DNA of 64,000 nt from Pyropia yezoensis (Eukaryota; Rhodophyta; Bangiophyceae; Bangiales; Bangiaceae). The notes under the pieces are model-generated. The model was not told where the DNA came from. It ran no database searches and saw only the letters and a list, made by a program, of their open reading frames with translations. A program made the translations under genes and the position numbers. Positions 11,401-20,953 of this stretch are shown piece after piece. Location: positions 25,394,020 through 25,458,019 of the forward strand of contig CM020620.1 in assembly GCA_009829735.1 (NCBI GenBank). Direction: 5' to 3'. Positions within the stretch are counted from its first letter, which is position 1; each line of letters begins with the position of its first letter.

Positions 11401-12519
11401 GGGGAGCGCCACTGCTACCTGATGGAGGTGCGACCGGGGCAGACCATCGACGCGCGGTACCGGGCCAACGCGTCGCGGTTTATCAACTCGTCGTGCGCGC
11501 CCAACTGTACCGCCCAAAAGTGGCTCGACGCGGCGACCGGCGAGATGCGCGTCGGCATCTTTACGCTGGAGCCCGTCGCGGCGGGCGCAGAGCTGACCTA
11601 CGACTACCGCTTTTACGACGGCGCCCCCCGGGACGGGGGTGCGTACGCCTGCCGCTGCGGGTCATCCGTGTGCCGCGGCTGGCTCGACGCCCACCCCGAC
11701 CGGATGCGCCGGTACGGCACCCGCGTGTCGGTGCGGTGGGACAATGCGCGGTGGTACACGGGCACCATCACCCGCTACGAGCCGTCCACCCGCCGCTACC
11801 GCGTCGTCTATGACGATGGGGACGTGGAGCACCTGCCCCTGGATGACGTGCCGCCGAGGCCGCCGTGCCGCCGACGGCCGTCGGGCGACTCGGCGGCGGC
11901 TGCCGCTGCCGCCGCCGATGGGTCGCCCGCCAGCAGCGGCGACGGCGACGCCGGCGGCGGCACGGCGGTGGCGGTGGCGGCGCCGCCGCCGCCGGCGCTC
12001 AAGCGGCGGCCCCCGCCGGGGACCGTCTCGCCGCCACCGTCGCCGTCCTCCCTTGCGTACCGAGTGCTCGTCGAGTCGCCGCGGGGGCGGGCGGCGGACA
12101 AGGTTGGCGCCACCATCCGCGTGCGGTGGGATGATGGGTGGTACACGGGGCGGGTGACGGCCTACCTGCCCGCCTCCCGCTCGTACCGCATCGAGTATGA
12201 GGATGGGGACTGGGAGGTGCTGCCGCTGGATGGGGAGCCGCGAGGGAAGGACCGGGGGAGGGGAGGGGGGGGGGGGGGGGCGTCAGCACCGGGTGTCAAG
12301 GGGGGGGCCAGAAAAAGTGGGGGGGGCGGCGGTGGTGGCAAAGGGGGCGGCAAGGGGGGGAATGGGAGGAGGGCGGGAGCGGGGGGGGCAGTGGCCGTCG
12401 GCAATGGTCATGGCAACGCGGATGGCGACGACGAGGACGACGACGAGTCGGTCGAATTCGAGGTCCTCCACATGCCGGGCTCGACAGACGAGTCGTCGGC
12501 GGGGGAGAGTGACGGGTGA
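8473..12519 (+). CDS. SET-domain histone lysine methyltransferase with two PWWP-like and two Tudor-like domains
   Basis: Predicted chromatin methyltransferase of the ASH1/NSD/SETD2 group (H3K36 type by domain order, not proven). From M1 at 8473 (1348 aa): PWWP-like module ~227-250, continuing after a ~105-residue Ala/Gly insert to ~358-400 (VMCFGTRQVAAV); second PWWP at ~489-560 (WVHFRGYPAWPVQVV, VQFFGTAEVAWP); an AWS zinc region starting CNC at ~780 and resuming CGEGCLNR...CPVGAACTN at ~895; SET ~922-1050 (FIAEYAGDVLDE, RFINSSCAPNC, AELTYDYRFYD); post-SET CRCGSSVCRGWL; two Tudor-like repeats at ~1077-1130 and ~1210-1258 (VRWDNARWYTGTITRYEP, VRWDDGWYTGRVTAYLP); acidic tail. The usual NHSC is NSSC here. 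The frame is open upstream to 7720 but is poly-Pro there; an in-frame ATG at 9112 is the other possible start. A single long exon looks sufficient. Confidence 0.88.
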   Translation: MGVPSPPSWRRPPRGATVRFSLPAGTSGAAGPWASSPPSPPPLPPAVASLAPVATPPASARSGLLAAAEAAAVAAAEAAAEAAAAAAEAAAAAAADGAAAAAAAAGAVVAPGRAALTTGGGGAAAAGGAVGRRRSARRGGGGAAGGGVGDSGGGGGDTDVGATAGATAAGAAAIPWAAAVIGGGDTPPPPLVAGARLSAAANGGGAAAGSQADMAAALAATTGRGTELTVWWAKIPDHGGWWPVQVMPAAYAAAAYGHLPEVGDRLVAAAAAVAASAAAASTAPPAAASAAGSAAGAGAAAAAAVGAAAGAAAGAAAGAAAGAGSVTAGSGGGGAATATATAAKATAAAAAAAVTVGVMCFGTRQVAAVCASDTLSWGDGLAASLPLKYQRPGFQQAVGEAVGLLRSRGRTIGHGWWFALDGAGLGVTPSPGGTPSGSGGGGGGSRGGGPSLSSAASAAAAAVAAAVAAVRAEGPGARSSRLAIAAAAGVGWVHFRGYPAWPVQVVPPPLAWTSRFQDARPRGITGGGARACVQFFGTAEVAWPAAGKILSWADGLRRRLDEGARSRPRLATAVAQAVAAVEDPPGWAGRPDGWWAPPPAAGAGAATPTAVASLAAAASTAAALWGAPPSSGAGAAAAAAAPAPATRGRTRKRTRRGSSGGELASGVDPLGGQTPPKAGDKRGSGGRPIPAASAAARAAAAAATAAAAAAIGGPADAAAALANGAAPPPAARRRHRPAAGRRGGGASAPKVPKYEHVRRSVWPADHPGRPRRLPAADIQVCNCVPLPGAAAATAAATAAAATAAAAATPAVSCSAALAGGAAPAVPVEGTPGTSTGGGTGGSGKDGGGGSSSSSSGGPPVRVSARAAARRPRSSPGAGSDEEPLIGGGVCGEGCLNRVSWIACDRASCPVGAACTNAPFQARAAPRITPFYTGDEARDWALRSEEELPAGTFIAEYAGDVLDEAAAAARHAAERAAGERHCYLMEVRPGQTIDARYRANASRFINSSCAPNCTAQKWLDAATGEMRVGIFTLEPVAAGAELTYDYRFYDGAPRDGGAYACRCGSSVCRGWLDAHPDRMRRYGTRVSVRWDNARWYTGTITRYEPSTRRYRVVYDDGDVEHLPLDDVPPRPPCRRRPSGDSAAAAAAAADGSPASSGDGDAGGGTAVAVAAPPPPALKRRPPPGTVSPPPSPSSLAYRVLVESPRGRAADKVGATIRVRWDDGWYTGRVTAYLPASRSYRIEYEDGDWEVLPLDGEPRGKDRGRGGGGGGASAPGVKGGARKSGGGGGGGKGGGKGGNGRRAGAGGAVAVGNGHGNADGDDEDDDESVEFEVLHMPGSTDESSAGESDG

Positions 12520-13246
12520 CTGGCGGGGGGGTGGTGGGTGGGCCGAGGTGAGGACGGCCGGTTTTTTTTTTGTGCGGTGGGCGGCGGCGAGCTTCCGTTT
12601 TTTGTGGGGGGGGTTGGGGGGGGGTACGTACGGGCAGTGGAGCGGCGGCGGCGACTCGTCCACCAGCCCTGCCGCCACGGCAGCCGCCTGTTGTCTGTCT
12701 TTCGTGTTTTTTGGGGGACGCCGGCGGCCATAGCGTGGGTGGATGGGAGCGTACCTTGTGTTTTCTGTTTTTTTGGGGAGCCGCCGCCGCCGCCGTCACT
12801 GCCGCCGCCCCACCGCCCCGGGACCTGCGTGCAAGCGCACCGACCGGTGTGGCGGCCGTGGCTGCCGGCGGCGCGCACGGTGCAGCCGCGGCGGTGGTGC
12901 GCGGCCACCCGCTGGCGGCGGCGCCGGGGCGGTGGGGTGGCGGGGACCCCGCGCCCCCACTGCGTCGACCTGTGGCCGCCCATGTGTGGCCGTGTGGCCG
13001 GGGTTGGCCGTCGGACGCTGGGTGGCGGGGGGTGGGGGGGGGAGGATGGGGGAGGGGAACGCCCGTTGGTGGTGCGTGCTTGCGTGTGCGGCGGCAGGGG
13101 GGGGGGGACCCACCGCGGCAACGGCCGCGCGGCGGCAGCGGGGGCGGCGGCGGCCAGCAACAGCGGGGGGCAGCGGGCAGCGGGCAGCGGGCAGCGGGCA
13201 GCGGGCAGCGGGCGGCGGGCAGCGGGCAGCGGGCAGCGGCGGCGGC

Positions 13247-13280
<34 letters not shown>

Positions 13281-13983
13281 CTGCCCTGCCCGCGTAAAAG
13301 GCCCGCGACGGCCGCCGCGGCCGCGACACGCGGGCGCGGCGGGTGTGGCGCGACGTCGCGGTGGCGGGGGGGCGGCAGGCAGGTCCAACCCACCCGCGGG
13401 GCGGGGGGGAGGGGGGGGCGGGCGGGCGGGCCGCCCCCCCCCGGGGGCGGTTGCGTCTGCCGTGCGGGGCCAACGTCCTGAAGGCAGGAGGGGGGGGGGA
13501 GCGGGGGGGGGGGAAGCGCTGACGACGACGGCCGCCGCCGCCGAGGCGGCGGCGGCTCGCCTCTGCCTGTCGAGAGCGGCGCGGGAGGGGGGAGCGGGGC
13601 GGGCGCGGCGCCGGCACGCCGCCCCCTGCCCGCTGCCGTCTGGGCCGCCCCCACACTAACTTGGCGAAAGCCGCTGGCGTCTCACAGCGGCGGGCGGGCG
13701 GGCGGGGGGGAGGGGGGGTAGACCCGACCGCCCGCGCGGCGCGGGGCGGGGGTGCCTGCGGAAGTGGCGCAAGAGAATAAAGAGAAGAAAAAAATAAGGA
13801 GGGTCAGGCTGGCGGGGAGGGCGGCGGCAGGTAGGCCGTGTCCCACCCCCACCCGTCCCCGGCTCTCCCCCGCTGGCAGCCCCCCCACCCCCACCCATCC
13901 CCGCGCACATTCCTACCCACTCCAAGGTGCCCACGGGGGCGCTGTGGGCCAACACGAGGGGGGGGGGGGTGGGCCGGCGCCTA
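12520..13983. other. GC-rich spacer between convergent genes
   Basis: The SET gene and the kinase gene both end into this 1.46 kb. Frames exceed 300 codons on both strands but are pure Arg/Gly/Pro/Ala text without motifs. It holds T runs at 12562-12570 and 12598-12603, G runs, and a heptamer array at 13171-13240. Probably 3' UTRs and spacer. Confidence 0.5.
13171..13240. repeat. heptamer tandem repeat (GGGCAGC)n
   Basis: About ten copies of a 7-base unit with one G-for-A variant near the middle. A seven-base period shifts frame every unit, arguing against coding use of this stretch. Confidence 0.85.
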
Positions 13984-16746
13984 CTAGTCGACCGACCGCC
14001 CGGCACTGCCGGCGGCCGCGGCGGCCGTCACCGCGGTGGGCGACACGGCGGCGGCGGCCTTGGCGGCGGCGGCGGGGGGCGGCGCCCTTGGAGGGCCCCC
14101 CGCCGCCCCGGCCGCGCCCGCCGCGGCCGCCGCCGCCCGGGGCACGCCCGCGCGGGGCGGCGGCGGGGCCTTGGCCCCCCCCGGCGCCCCCCCCCCCGGC
14201 GGCCGCCGCCCCCCCGCCCCGCGGCGGCCAACCACCGCCACCGGCGCAACGGTCTTGTCGGTGGCTGCCGCGGGCGCGCCATGGTCGACCGACCCGAGCA
14301 GCGCCGGGGAGGAGAGGTTCTTTTGGAGGGCGTCGGAGCCCTCGAGCATCCAGTCGTGGTCGAGCGCCGCCTTGGCGGTCAGCCGCCGTTTTGGGTCGAG
14401 CGACAGGAGGGCGCAGAGGAAGGCCTTGCCCGTGTCCGACACCGAGTCCCAGTCGGGGCCGGTCATGTTGGCGCCCCGGTGGAGGGACTGCACGTACTCG
14501 ACGTCGGTTTTGCCAAAAAAGGGGAAGCGCCCGCAGAGCATGATGTACAGGACGACCCCGCTCGCCCACAGGTCCACGGGCGGGCCGTAGCCCTTTTTGC
14601 CCAAAATCTCGGGGCTGATGTAGTAGCTCGTGCCCACGTGCGACAGCAGAGCATTGTCCTGGCAGTTGCTGTCGCCGTCGATAAAGTTGGACAGCCCAAA
14701 GTCCTGCAACAGCGCGACAAGAGAGGGGAAAAAAGAGAAAAGAAAGGCAGAGCGGCGGGACCAGTCACGGGAGTTCCGCAGAGCCACAGCACACCGAAAC
14801 GGAGCAGCCAGACGGCAGAGAAGCGACGTCAGGAGTGTGTCGACGCCGGCGGTCAAGCACCCTGTGCGGTGCGCTCCGTGGCTGACGTTGAGGCGCTGGA
14901 CCAACCCTGAGAGAAAAAGGAGTGCGTACGGTTCCAACAACACGTACCGTGAGCTTGACGTCGAGAGGCCACGTGGTGGAGCACGCCAGGATGTTTTCTG
15001 GCTTGATGTCCCTGTGGTGCGGCCATGCCAACACACAGTACAGGAAAGACGAGAGTACAGGAAAGACGAGGTACGCCAAAGAACTCGCCCACCAAATGAA
15101 GCGGGTCAGCATGGGGCGGGAGAGCACACACCAGGACGGGGAACCGAGATGAACGCGGCCAAAGAAAGCGCGCTGCAAATTCCGCACGCGCGAGGTACCA
15201 GTCACGGCATGCCTCCGACGGCCCGGCCAGACCCCCAGTGTGCCACGCCAGTGGCTTGCTCGTTGGCCAGCGCGTCAACTCGCGCGTCGGCCAACACACG
15301 TAGGCACGCAAACGCCGTGTAGAACCCCAGAGCAGTAAAGGCGCACGACACACAGGGAGGGCACATCAGCGTGCGGCCTCGGGGACGCTCGACGGCTCGT
15401 GGCGCGCGGCATCGCCCACGAGCGGCGCGGCGCGGCACGGTACCCCCCCCCCCCCCCACGTCACACGCCCACGCCCTAAAACATACCGGTGCACGATGCC
15501 ACGCGAGTGGAGGTAGTCCACGCCGAGCAGCACTTGCCGCATGATGTGCCGCGCCTTGTCCTCGGTAAAGCACTGGGACGCAATGATGAGGTCAAACAGC
15601 TCGCCACCCCCACAATACTCAGACACGATCGTCAGCGACCCGTCGGCGCCGTGGGACTCGAACACGTCGAGCGTCTGCACAATGTAGGCATTGTCGACGG
15701 TCTTCATGATGGCCGACTCGCGCTCGATAAACTTCTTTTGCTTGCGGTTAAACGGGTTCTTCTTGATCACCTTGATGGCGCACGGCTCGTGGGTGATGAT
15801 GTCGTGGCCGAGAAATACCTCGCCGTACGAGCCTTTGCCGATTTGGTGCTCGACAACGTAAAAGTCAGACAACAGCTGTGAGGGCCGGTAGGACGAGGAA
15901 GCGCCACCATGTCAGCCAAATGCAAAACACAGCCGGGCAGGCAGCCACACAGCGCAGACAGTCGTCAGTCGTCAGTCTCAGTGCCAACCGTTTGCTCACG
16001 CAACTCTGACGCGCAGGCCATGCAGCGCCGCAAATGATAGAGCGGGGAAGGGGCGTAGCCACATGCGCAAGCATGACACATGTGCAATGCAGCAGCGCCA
16101 TCGCCAAAACGCCCTCGCACCGGCAAGCGGCCGCACCCAGCAGCTCCTTTAACCGCACAGCCCGCATAGGGGGAGGGCGACCCCATCGCAAGGGCACACC
16201 GCGGCAGCCACCCCACCACCATCCCCGTGCAGTCACCCCGTGGTACACCAACAGGTCTTCACGAGCAGGCACAACTCCCAGTCCCCACTAGCGCGTTGCT
16301 CCAAACCCCTCCTTCCCCCCAACACGTACGCTCTGCGAATTCCTCAGTGCCCGCAGCCACCGCACGAGCTCGGCTGTGTCTTCGGCAAAGTACGAGACGG
16401 TCCGCCGGGGCGTCGCGACAACCAGCTCCAGTGGCCGCTCCCCCGGGTAGACGTGTGCATCGTCCCGCGCGACGGTCCACGACGGGGAGGCCCCCTCCTT
16501 GGGCGCCTGCGCAAGCACCTCGTCGGTGGCGATGAGGTAGCGCCGGGCGCGGCCGCGCAGGCGCTTGCCCTCCTTGTGCAGCCAACCAGACATGGTGCGC
16601 TTGCCGGAAATGGGCGCCGCGTCGGCCTTGGCGCCACCCCCAAAAACCCCATGGCCTGACCGGCCAGACGGCGTGCTCAAGCTGGACAGGGAGGGGATGG
16701 ACAGGCCGCTTCCCAGGTCTTCCCCGTCACTACCGAGGTCACTCAT
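13984..16746 (-). CDS. PH-domain plus CAMK-group Ser/Thr protein kinase, four exons
   Basis: Join, read on the minus strand: 16746-16330, 15875-15487, 15011-14948, 14703-13984, giving 529 aa. Introns have GT-AG ends (donors GTACGT, GTATGT, GTACGT; acceptors CACAG, CACAG, TGCAG), and splicing rebuilds HRDIKPEN across intron 2 and VKLTDFGLS across intron 3, which strongly supports the model. Exon 1 encodes a PH domain (~52-138: SGWLHKEGKRLRGRARRYL, then the closing helix ELVRWLRAL), normally lipid-binding. The kinase runs ~141-395: GKGSYGEVF, AIKVIKK, HRD, DFG, GTSYYISPEIL, DLWASGVVLYIMLCGRFPF. The activation-loop Thr/Tyr and APE-equivalent region are intact. A 130-residue Ala/Gly/Pro tail follows. 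PH before a CAMK kinase recalls protein kinase D, but no C1 domains are seen. An upstream exon is possible, although M1 has good context. Confidence 0.9.
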
Positions 16747-18595
16747 GGTGGGCAAAGGCGGGGAAAGGGGGCGGTCGCTGCGCCGCACACGGAGACAACG
16801 GAACGGGGCGTGGAGGGGAAAGGGGGGGGAAGGGGTTGACCGAGTGCGCTCGGGTGTGTCGCACGACCGGTACTGCCGTCAACGCACACCCTGGGATGGG
16901 TACTGGGAACGCGAGCGAGTCGACGGCCCCCCGGTAGGCGACAGCGCACGTGTGCAACAGAGGCGACACACAGCCGGCGGGGCGGGGCACAGCGGGTCGG
17001 GGCCGGGCGGGGCCGAACGGGGCGCGGTGGGGCGGCAGTGTCCTCCAGCAACGGCAGCGACTGATGCGGAAGGCGGCGAGCAACCGGCAGCGCAAAGCCC
17101 GTGGGGGCAGAGAGCCAGCGGCAGCTAGCAAGCAGCCACAGAATAGGGCGCGGGCGGGCCGCCCACCCGTCCGCGCGGCACGCGGCACCCGACGGAGCCC
17201 CCCCCCCCGGGACTCTCACCCCTTGTCTCACCAAGTGGGCACACGCGTCCACCACCGTTGCCGCCACGGAGTAGACGCCAGCCACGGGCGTGCGCCGCTC
17301 CCTCCCCTCCCCCCACACCCGTTACCCGGCAGCAACAGCAGTCGGCTCCCACCCCTCCTCCCCCGCTCCCCACCCTCGGGTCGTCGTGGACGCCAACGCC
17401 ACCAGCGGCTACCTCGCGACGAACACTGGAAAGCACACTAGCCAGTTGCCAACCGGAGGGCGCGGGGGGGGGGAGCTATAGGAGCAGGGAGGGGGGGTAG
17501 GGAAAGCGCAGATTGACCTGCCGCCCACGTAGGCGAGGGGATAAGAATAAGGGAGCGGCGGTTGAGAGGGGAGGGGGCAGGGACGGAAGGGAGGCGGCAG
17601 GTAGGGAAAGGGGGCGGGGGAGGGGGAGGCGGGGAGAAGCAGCACCCGACGGTGGGGGCAACCACCAACGGCGCCTCGTCCCTTGCCGTGGACACGTGCG
17701 CGTCACGGGCGAGGCCGGCCGAGGGGCGGTGGTCGGCAAGTATCGGCTGACGGCCACTGCTGCTGCCGGTGGGGCCGTCCTGCTGCCGCCACTGCCCTCC
17801 CCCCCTCCTCCCCCCACCCCCAACCAGTACAAATGCAGTGACGACCAGGGCGCACGCCAGGCGTGGGGGGAGGGGGGTGCTCTCGCCGCCGGCCCGGCAC
17901 GCGCCGCCCGCGCTGCGGCTACGGCAGCGGCCTACGCTGCGGCGGCAGCCCAGAGAGGGGTTGGGGCCGGCAAAGGGGGATGGGGAGGGGAGGGCGGGCC
18001 CACCCAATGACCGCACGCGCCGCCGCCACGCAGGCGGCGGCAGCGACGGCAGCCGCGGCAGCCGTGGGGCGGCGGGGAGGCGACGAAGCGCGAGGGCACT
18101 CATCAGGGAGGGGGGGCGGCAGCGGTAGGCACCATTATGGCAACAGGGGCGGGGAGGAAAAAGCCAAAAGGAAGGAAAGAGAAAACAAGAGGGGGGGAGA
18201 GGTGGTGTGGGCGGGTGGGCAGGAGAGGAAGGGGCGGGGGCCTGGAAAGGCAATCCCCACGCCCCTGCCCCTGCAAAAGTGCAAGGCCACCGCCGGCTTG
18301 CCGCTCGGCGGCGGTAGCGAGGGTACCGGGAAGACGCTGCGGAGGGGGGGGAGCGGGGAGATGGAGAGGGGGGCAGGTCAGTTGACTTGGTCCGCTCAAG
18401 GGCGAGCCCACACACGGTCATCGACGAGGGCGCAGTCCAGGAGGAAATGTGCCACGTGGGGGAAACCCGTGTGTAGTGTGTACCTGCCTGAATGCACTGC
18501 TCCAGCGAGTAGTAATTCCACTTTTTAGACAGAAATGGGGATGCATCCAGCGGCTTGCACTGCTCCCGCGGCCGCGTACGTACTGTACAGTATGC
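16747..18595. other. intergenic, no supported gene
   Basis: About 1.85 kb between the kinase start and the reductase 3' end. Frames of 100-330 codons exist on both strands but are basic, Pro/Gly-rich and motif-free. Purine-rich (GGGGA) stretches cover 17470-17640 and 17990-18380. A perfect 12-base palindrome TACTGTACAGTA lies at 18581-18592, directly after the reductase stop codon on the minus strand. Confidence 0.5.
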
Positions 18596-20476
18596 TCACC
18601 CACCGCGGCGGCGTTCCGCGGCCGCCACCGCTGCGGTCCGAGCCGCCTCCCCCCGCGCGAGCGCCAGCAGCGCGGGGAGCGCCACCACCTTTTCCCGCAC
18701 GCCCTCTGCCTTGCCTGCCGCCGCCCCCGCCGCCCGCTCCGCCGCGTCGACGCGCGCCCAGCCGGCGGCGTCCACCACCTGCCGGCTGGAGATGGCGGTG
18801 GCCATCGCCCCCTCCACCGTCGGGTCGCCATTGTCGGCCGCGGGGCGGTGCAGCCGCCCCGCCGCCCAGTCGGCCGCCACCGCCGCCGCCGTCTCTTCCG
18901 CGTCCCACTTGTTGGTCGCAATGATCCCAGACGGGCCCCGCTTGGCCCACCCGGCAACGTACAGGCCCGCCACGGGCGCTGCCCCGTCGGCACTGCGGTC
19001 GCTGTCGGCGGCAACGACGCGGCCGCCCATGTGCGCCACCCCGCCCGTGGCAGAGTCCCGCGGCAGGCCGCCGGCATCGCCAGCGAGCGGGCAGCCGGCG
19101 TAGCCGGTGGCGGTGACAACCATGTCGGCGGGCAGGGTCACCGTCTCGCCAGTGGGCGTGCCGGTCCGGCCGCCCGCCGGGCCGCCCAGCGCCACCCGTG
19201 CAAACCGAACGGCGCCCACCCGCGTGCCGTCGGTCGGGGACGGCAGGAACGCCTCCGGGCGGAGGCAGAATCGCAGCCGCGCCTCCCGCAAGGCCGCACC
19301 AGAGGGCGCGCCGCCGCCGACGCCGTCGCCGCCGTCCCCGCCGTCAACCCCTCGAGGTGCACTCGACGCGGCGGCGGCGGCGGCCTGAAGTGCCTCAATG
19401 CAGCGGCGGGCGGGGCGCGTCTTGGCAACCGACGCCGCGTCGACGGCGTCGAGGGCAACCTCCTCTGGCTCGACAGACACCGCCCACCGCCCCCCCCCTT
19501 CGACGGGAGAGGTGCCCCCGAGAAGCTCCCGCAGCTCCTTTGGCGTCCACGCCGCCTGCGCAGGCCCCCGCCGGGCGACGAGCGTCACCACCCGGCGGCG
19601 GGTGGACGACGCGGCCGCCGCCGCCTCCCACGCCGCCAACACCCCCACCGCCCCAGCCGCCGCGTCGGTGGCGGCGGCCAGGCCGGACGGGGCGGTTACC
19701 AGCGACCGCGCAACGTCCAGGGCGACGTTGCCGGCGCCCAGGACCACCGCCGACGCGACGGGGGTGTCGGGGGACAGGCCCCCCGGCGGCAGAGTCTTTG
19801 CCGCTGCTGCCCCTCCCGCCGCGGTCGCGGTCGCTGGCGAGTGGCCATTGAGCCATCCCACATACTCGAGCGCCGGGAGGACGCCGCGCAGGTGCGCGCC
19901 CGGCAAGGGTGGCACCACTCCCCCCCCGCCGCCTGCCGCGACAACCACTGCATGGTACGCAGACCGCAGGGCGGGGAGTGGCACGCTGCTGCCGACGGGG
20001 CCTCGCGCCTCCCCCTCCTCCTCTTCCCCACCCTCGGCTGACACGGGGGTGTTGGCAAACAGCCGCACGGCGGGGTTGCGGAGGACGGTCTCATCGAGCG
20101 TCGTCGCCACCCGCTTGACCGACCCGTGGTCGGGCGCGACACCCGAACGGATGAGGCCAAATGGAACCGCCGCGGCCTCATAAATGTCAATCGCCAGCGG
20201 CGCCGCCGGCGGTGGCGGAGGGGCGGCGTGGGTGTTGGTGGCGGCACTGGGGGGGGAGGCAACGTCGCCGCGGCCGCGGGCGGAGGCAGCGGCCCTAGGG
20301 GAAGCTGCCGGGTCGGCTACCGTGCGCGCCGCCGCCGCTGCTGCGGCTGCGGCGGCTGCCCCGGGCGACGGCAGCCGCGACCGAAAGTGGGTGAGCAGCG
20401 ACGAGGCGGTGTACAGGCCGGCAGGGCCCGCGCCGATAATGGCCACCCGCAATGGACCAGGTGGCGGAGGTGGCAT
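18596..20476 (-). CDS. FDXR: NADPH:adrenodoxin/ferredoxin oxidoreductase, mitochondrial type
   Basis: Passes electrons from NADPH through FAD to mitochondrial ferredoxin for Fe-S cluster assembly and heme a synthesis (Arh1/FDXR role). The 626-residue frame shows the FAD fold AIIGAGPAGLYTA from residue ~13, the family block RSGVAPDHGSVKRVA, the NADPH fold VVLGAGNVALDVARS, the conserved ARRGPAQAAWTPKELREL, a TGY motif, and the C-terminal YVAGWAKRGPSGIIATNKWDAEET. It is ~130 residues longer than usual because of Ala/Gly-rich inserts. The ATG at 20476 gives only ~11 residues before the FAD fold, so a transit peptide is missing; an upstream exon or another start is likely. The stop falls inside GGTGAGC, which could instead be a splice donor to a further 3' exon. 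Its head-to-head neighbour is holocytochrome c synthase. Confidence 0.93.
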   Translation of the reverse strand: MPPPPPGPLRVAIIGAGPAGLYTASSLLTHFRSRLPSPGAAAAAAAAAAARTVADPAASPRAAASARGRGDVASPPSAATNTHAAPPPPPAAPLAIDIYEAAAVPFGLIRSGVAPDHGSVKRVATTLDETVLRNPAVRLFANTPVSAEGGEEEEGEARGPVGSSVPLPALRSAYHAVVVAAGGGGGVVPPLPGAHLRGVLPALEYVGWLNGHSPATATAAGGAAAAKTLPPGGLSPDTPVASAVVLGAGNVALDVARSLVTAPSGLAAATDAAAGAVGVLAAWEAAAAASSTRRRVVTLVARRGPAQAAWTPKELRELLGGTSPVEGGGRWAVSVEPEEVALDAVDAASVAKTRPARRCIEALQAAAAAASSAPRGVDGGDGGDGVGGGAPSGAALREARLRFCLRPEAFLPSPTDGTRVGAVRFARVALGGPAGGRTGTPTGETVTLPADMVVTATGYAGCPLAGDAGGLPRDSATGGVAHMGGRVVAADSDRSADGAAPVAGLYVAGWAKRGPSGIIATNKWDAEETAAAVAADWAAGRLHRPAADNGDPTVEGAMATAISSRQVVDAAGWARVDAAERAAGAAAGKAEGVREKVVALPALLALARGEAARTAAVAAAERRRGG

Positions 20477-20953
20477 CGTGTGCGGGTGCCGGAAGGGGGG
20501 TAGGGTGGGGGTGCAGAAGGGTCAGGCTGGGTGGGGATGGCGCGCTGGGGAGGCGGGTGGCCGCATGGTTGCGTCACGACGGCGATGCGGAAGCAGAGGT
20601 GGAAGACGCCGATGACGTCGACGCCAAATCGACGGGCCTCCGAACTCCGCTGGGAAAGAAATGGCGGCTGGTCCACCATTCATGTAGCACCCCCTGACAA
20701 AACGAAGGATTGAAGAGGTGGTAGTTGTCACGTGGATACGTCTGTAAACGCTATTAAGTAGGCATTTGCCCGTGCACAACACTCAGCGCACGAGCAATAG
20801 AGCTTCCACCTCCCGCCGCCGTCGTCAGCGCTTTCCCTCACCACCGAGGTAACGTCACTTCACCGACAGGTGTGCTCGCCCTTCCTCATCCTTCCCCCCC
20901 TTCCTCCCCCTTGCATTCCCAATTCTTTCATTGCCTGGCCACTTGCCGCCACG
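20477..20953. promoter_or_regulatory. bidirectional promoter region of FDXR and HCCS genes
   Basis: The two start codons are 477 bases apart and diverge, so both promoters must lie here, unless the reductase has an upstream exon. The stretch 20690-20765 is less GC-rich and includes CTATTAAG at 20751, about 200 bases before the synthase ATG. No other element can be assigned by eye. Confidence 0.5.

Noticed and set aside
12296-13654. Frames over 300 codons on both strands after the SET gene
   Set aside because: Contain a 7-base tandem repeat and no ordered sequence.
17438-18421. 327-codon minus frame between kinase and reductase
   Set aside because: Pro/Ser/Arg-rich over purine-rich plus-strand DNA, no ordered segment.
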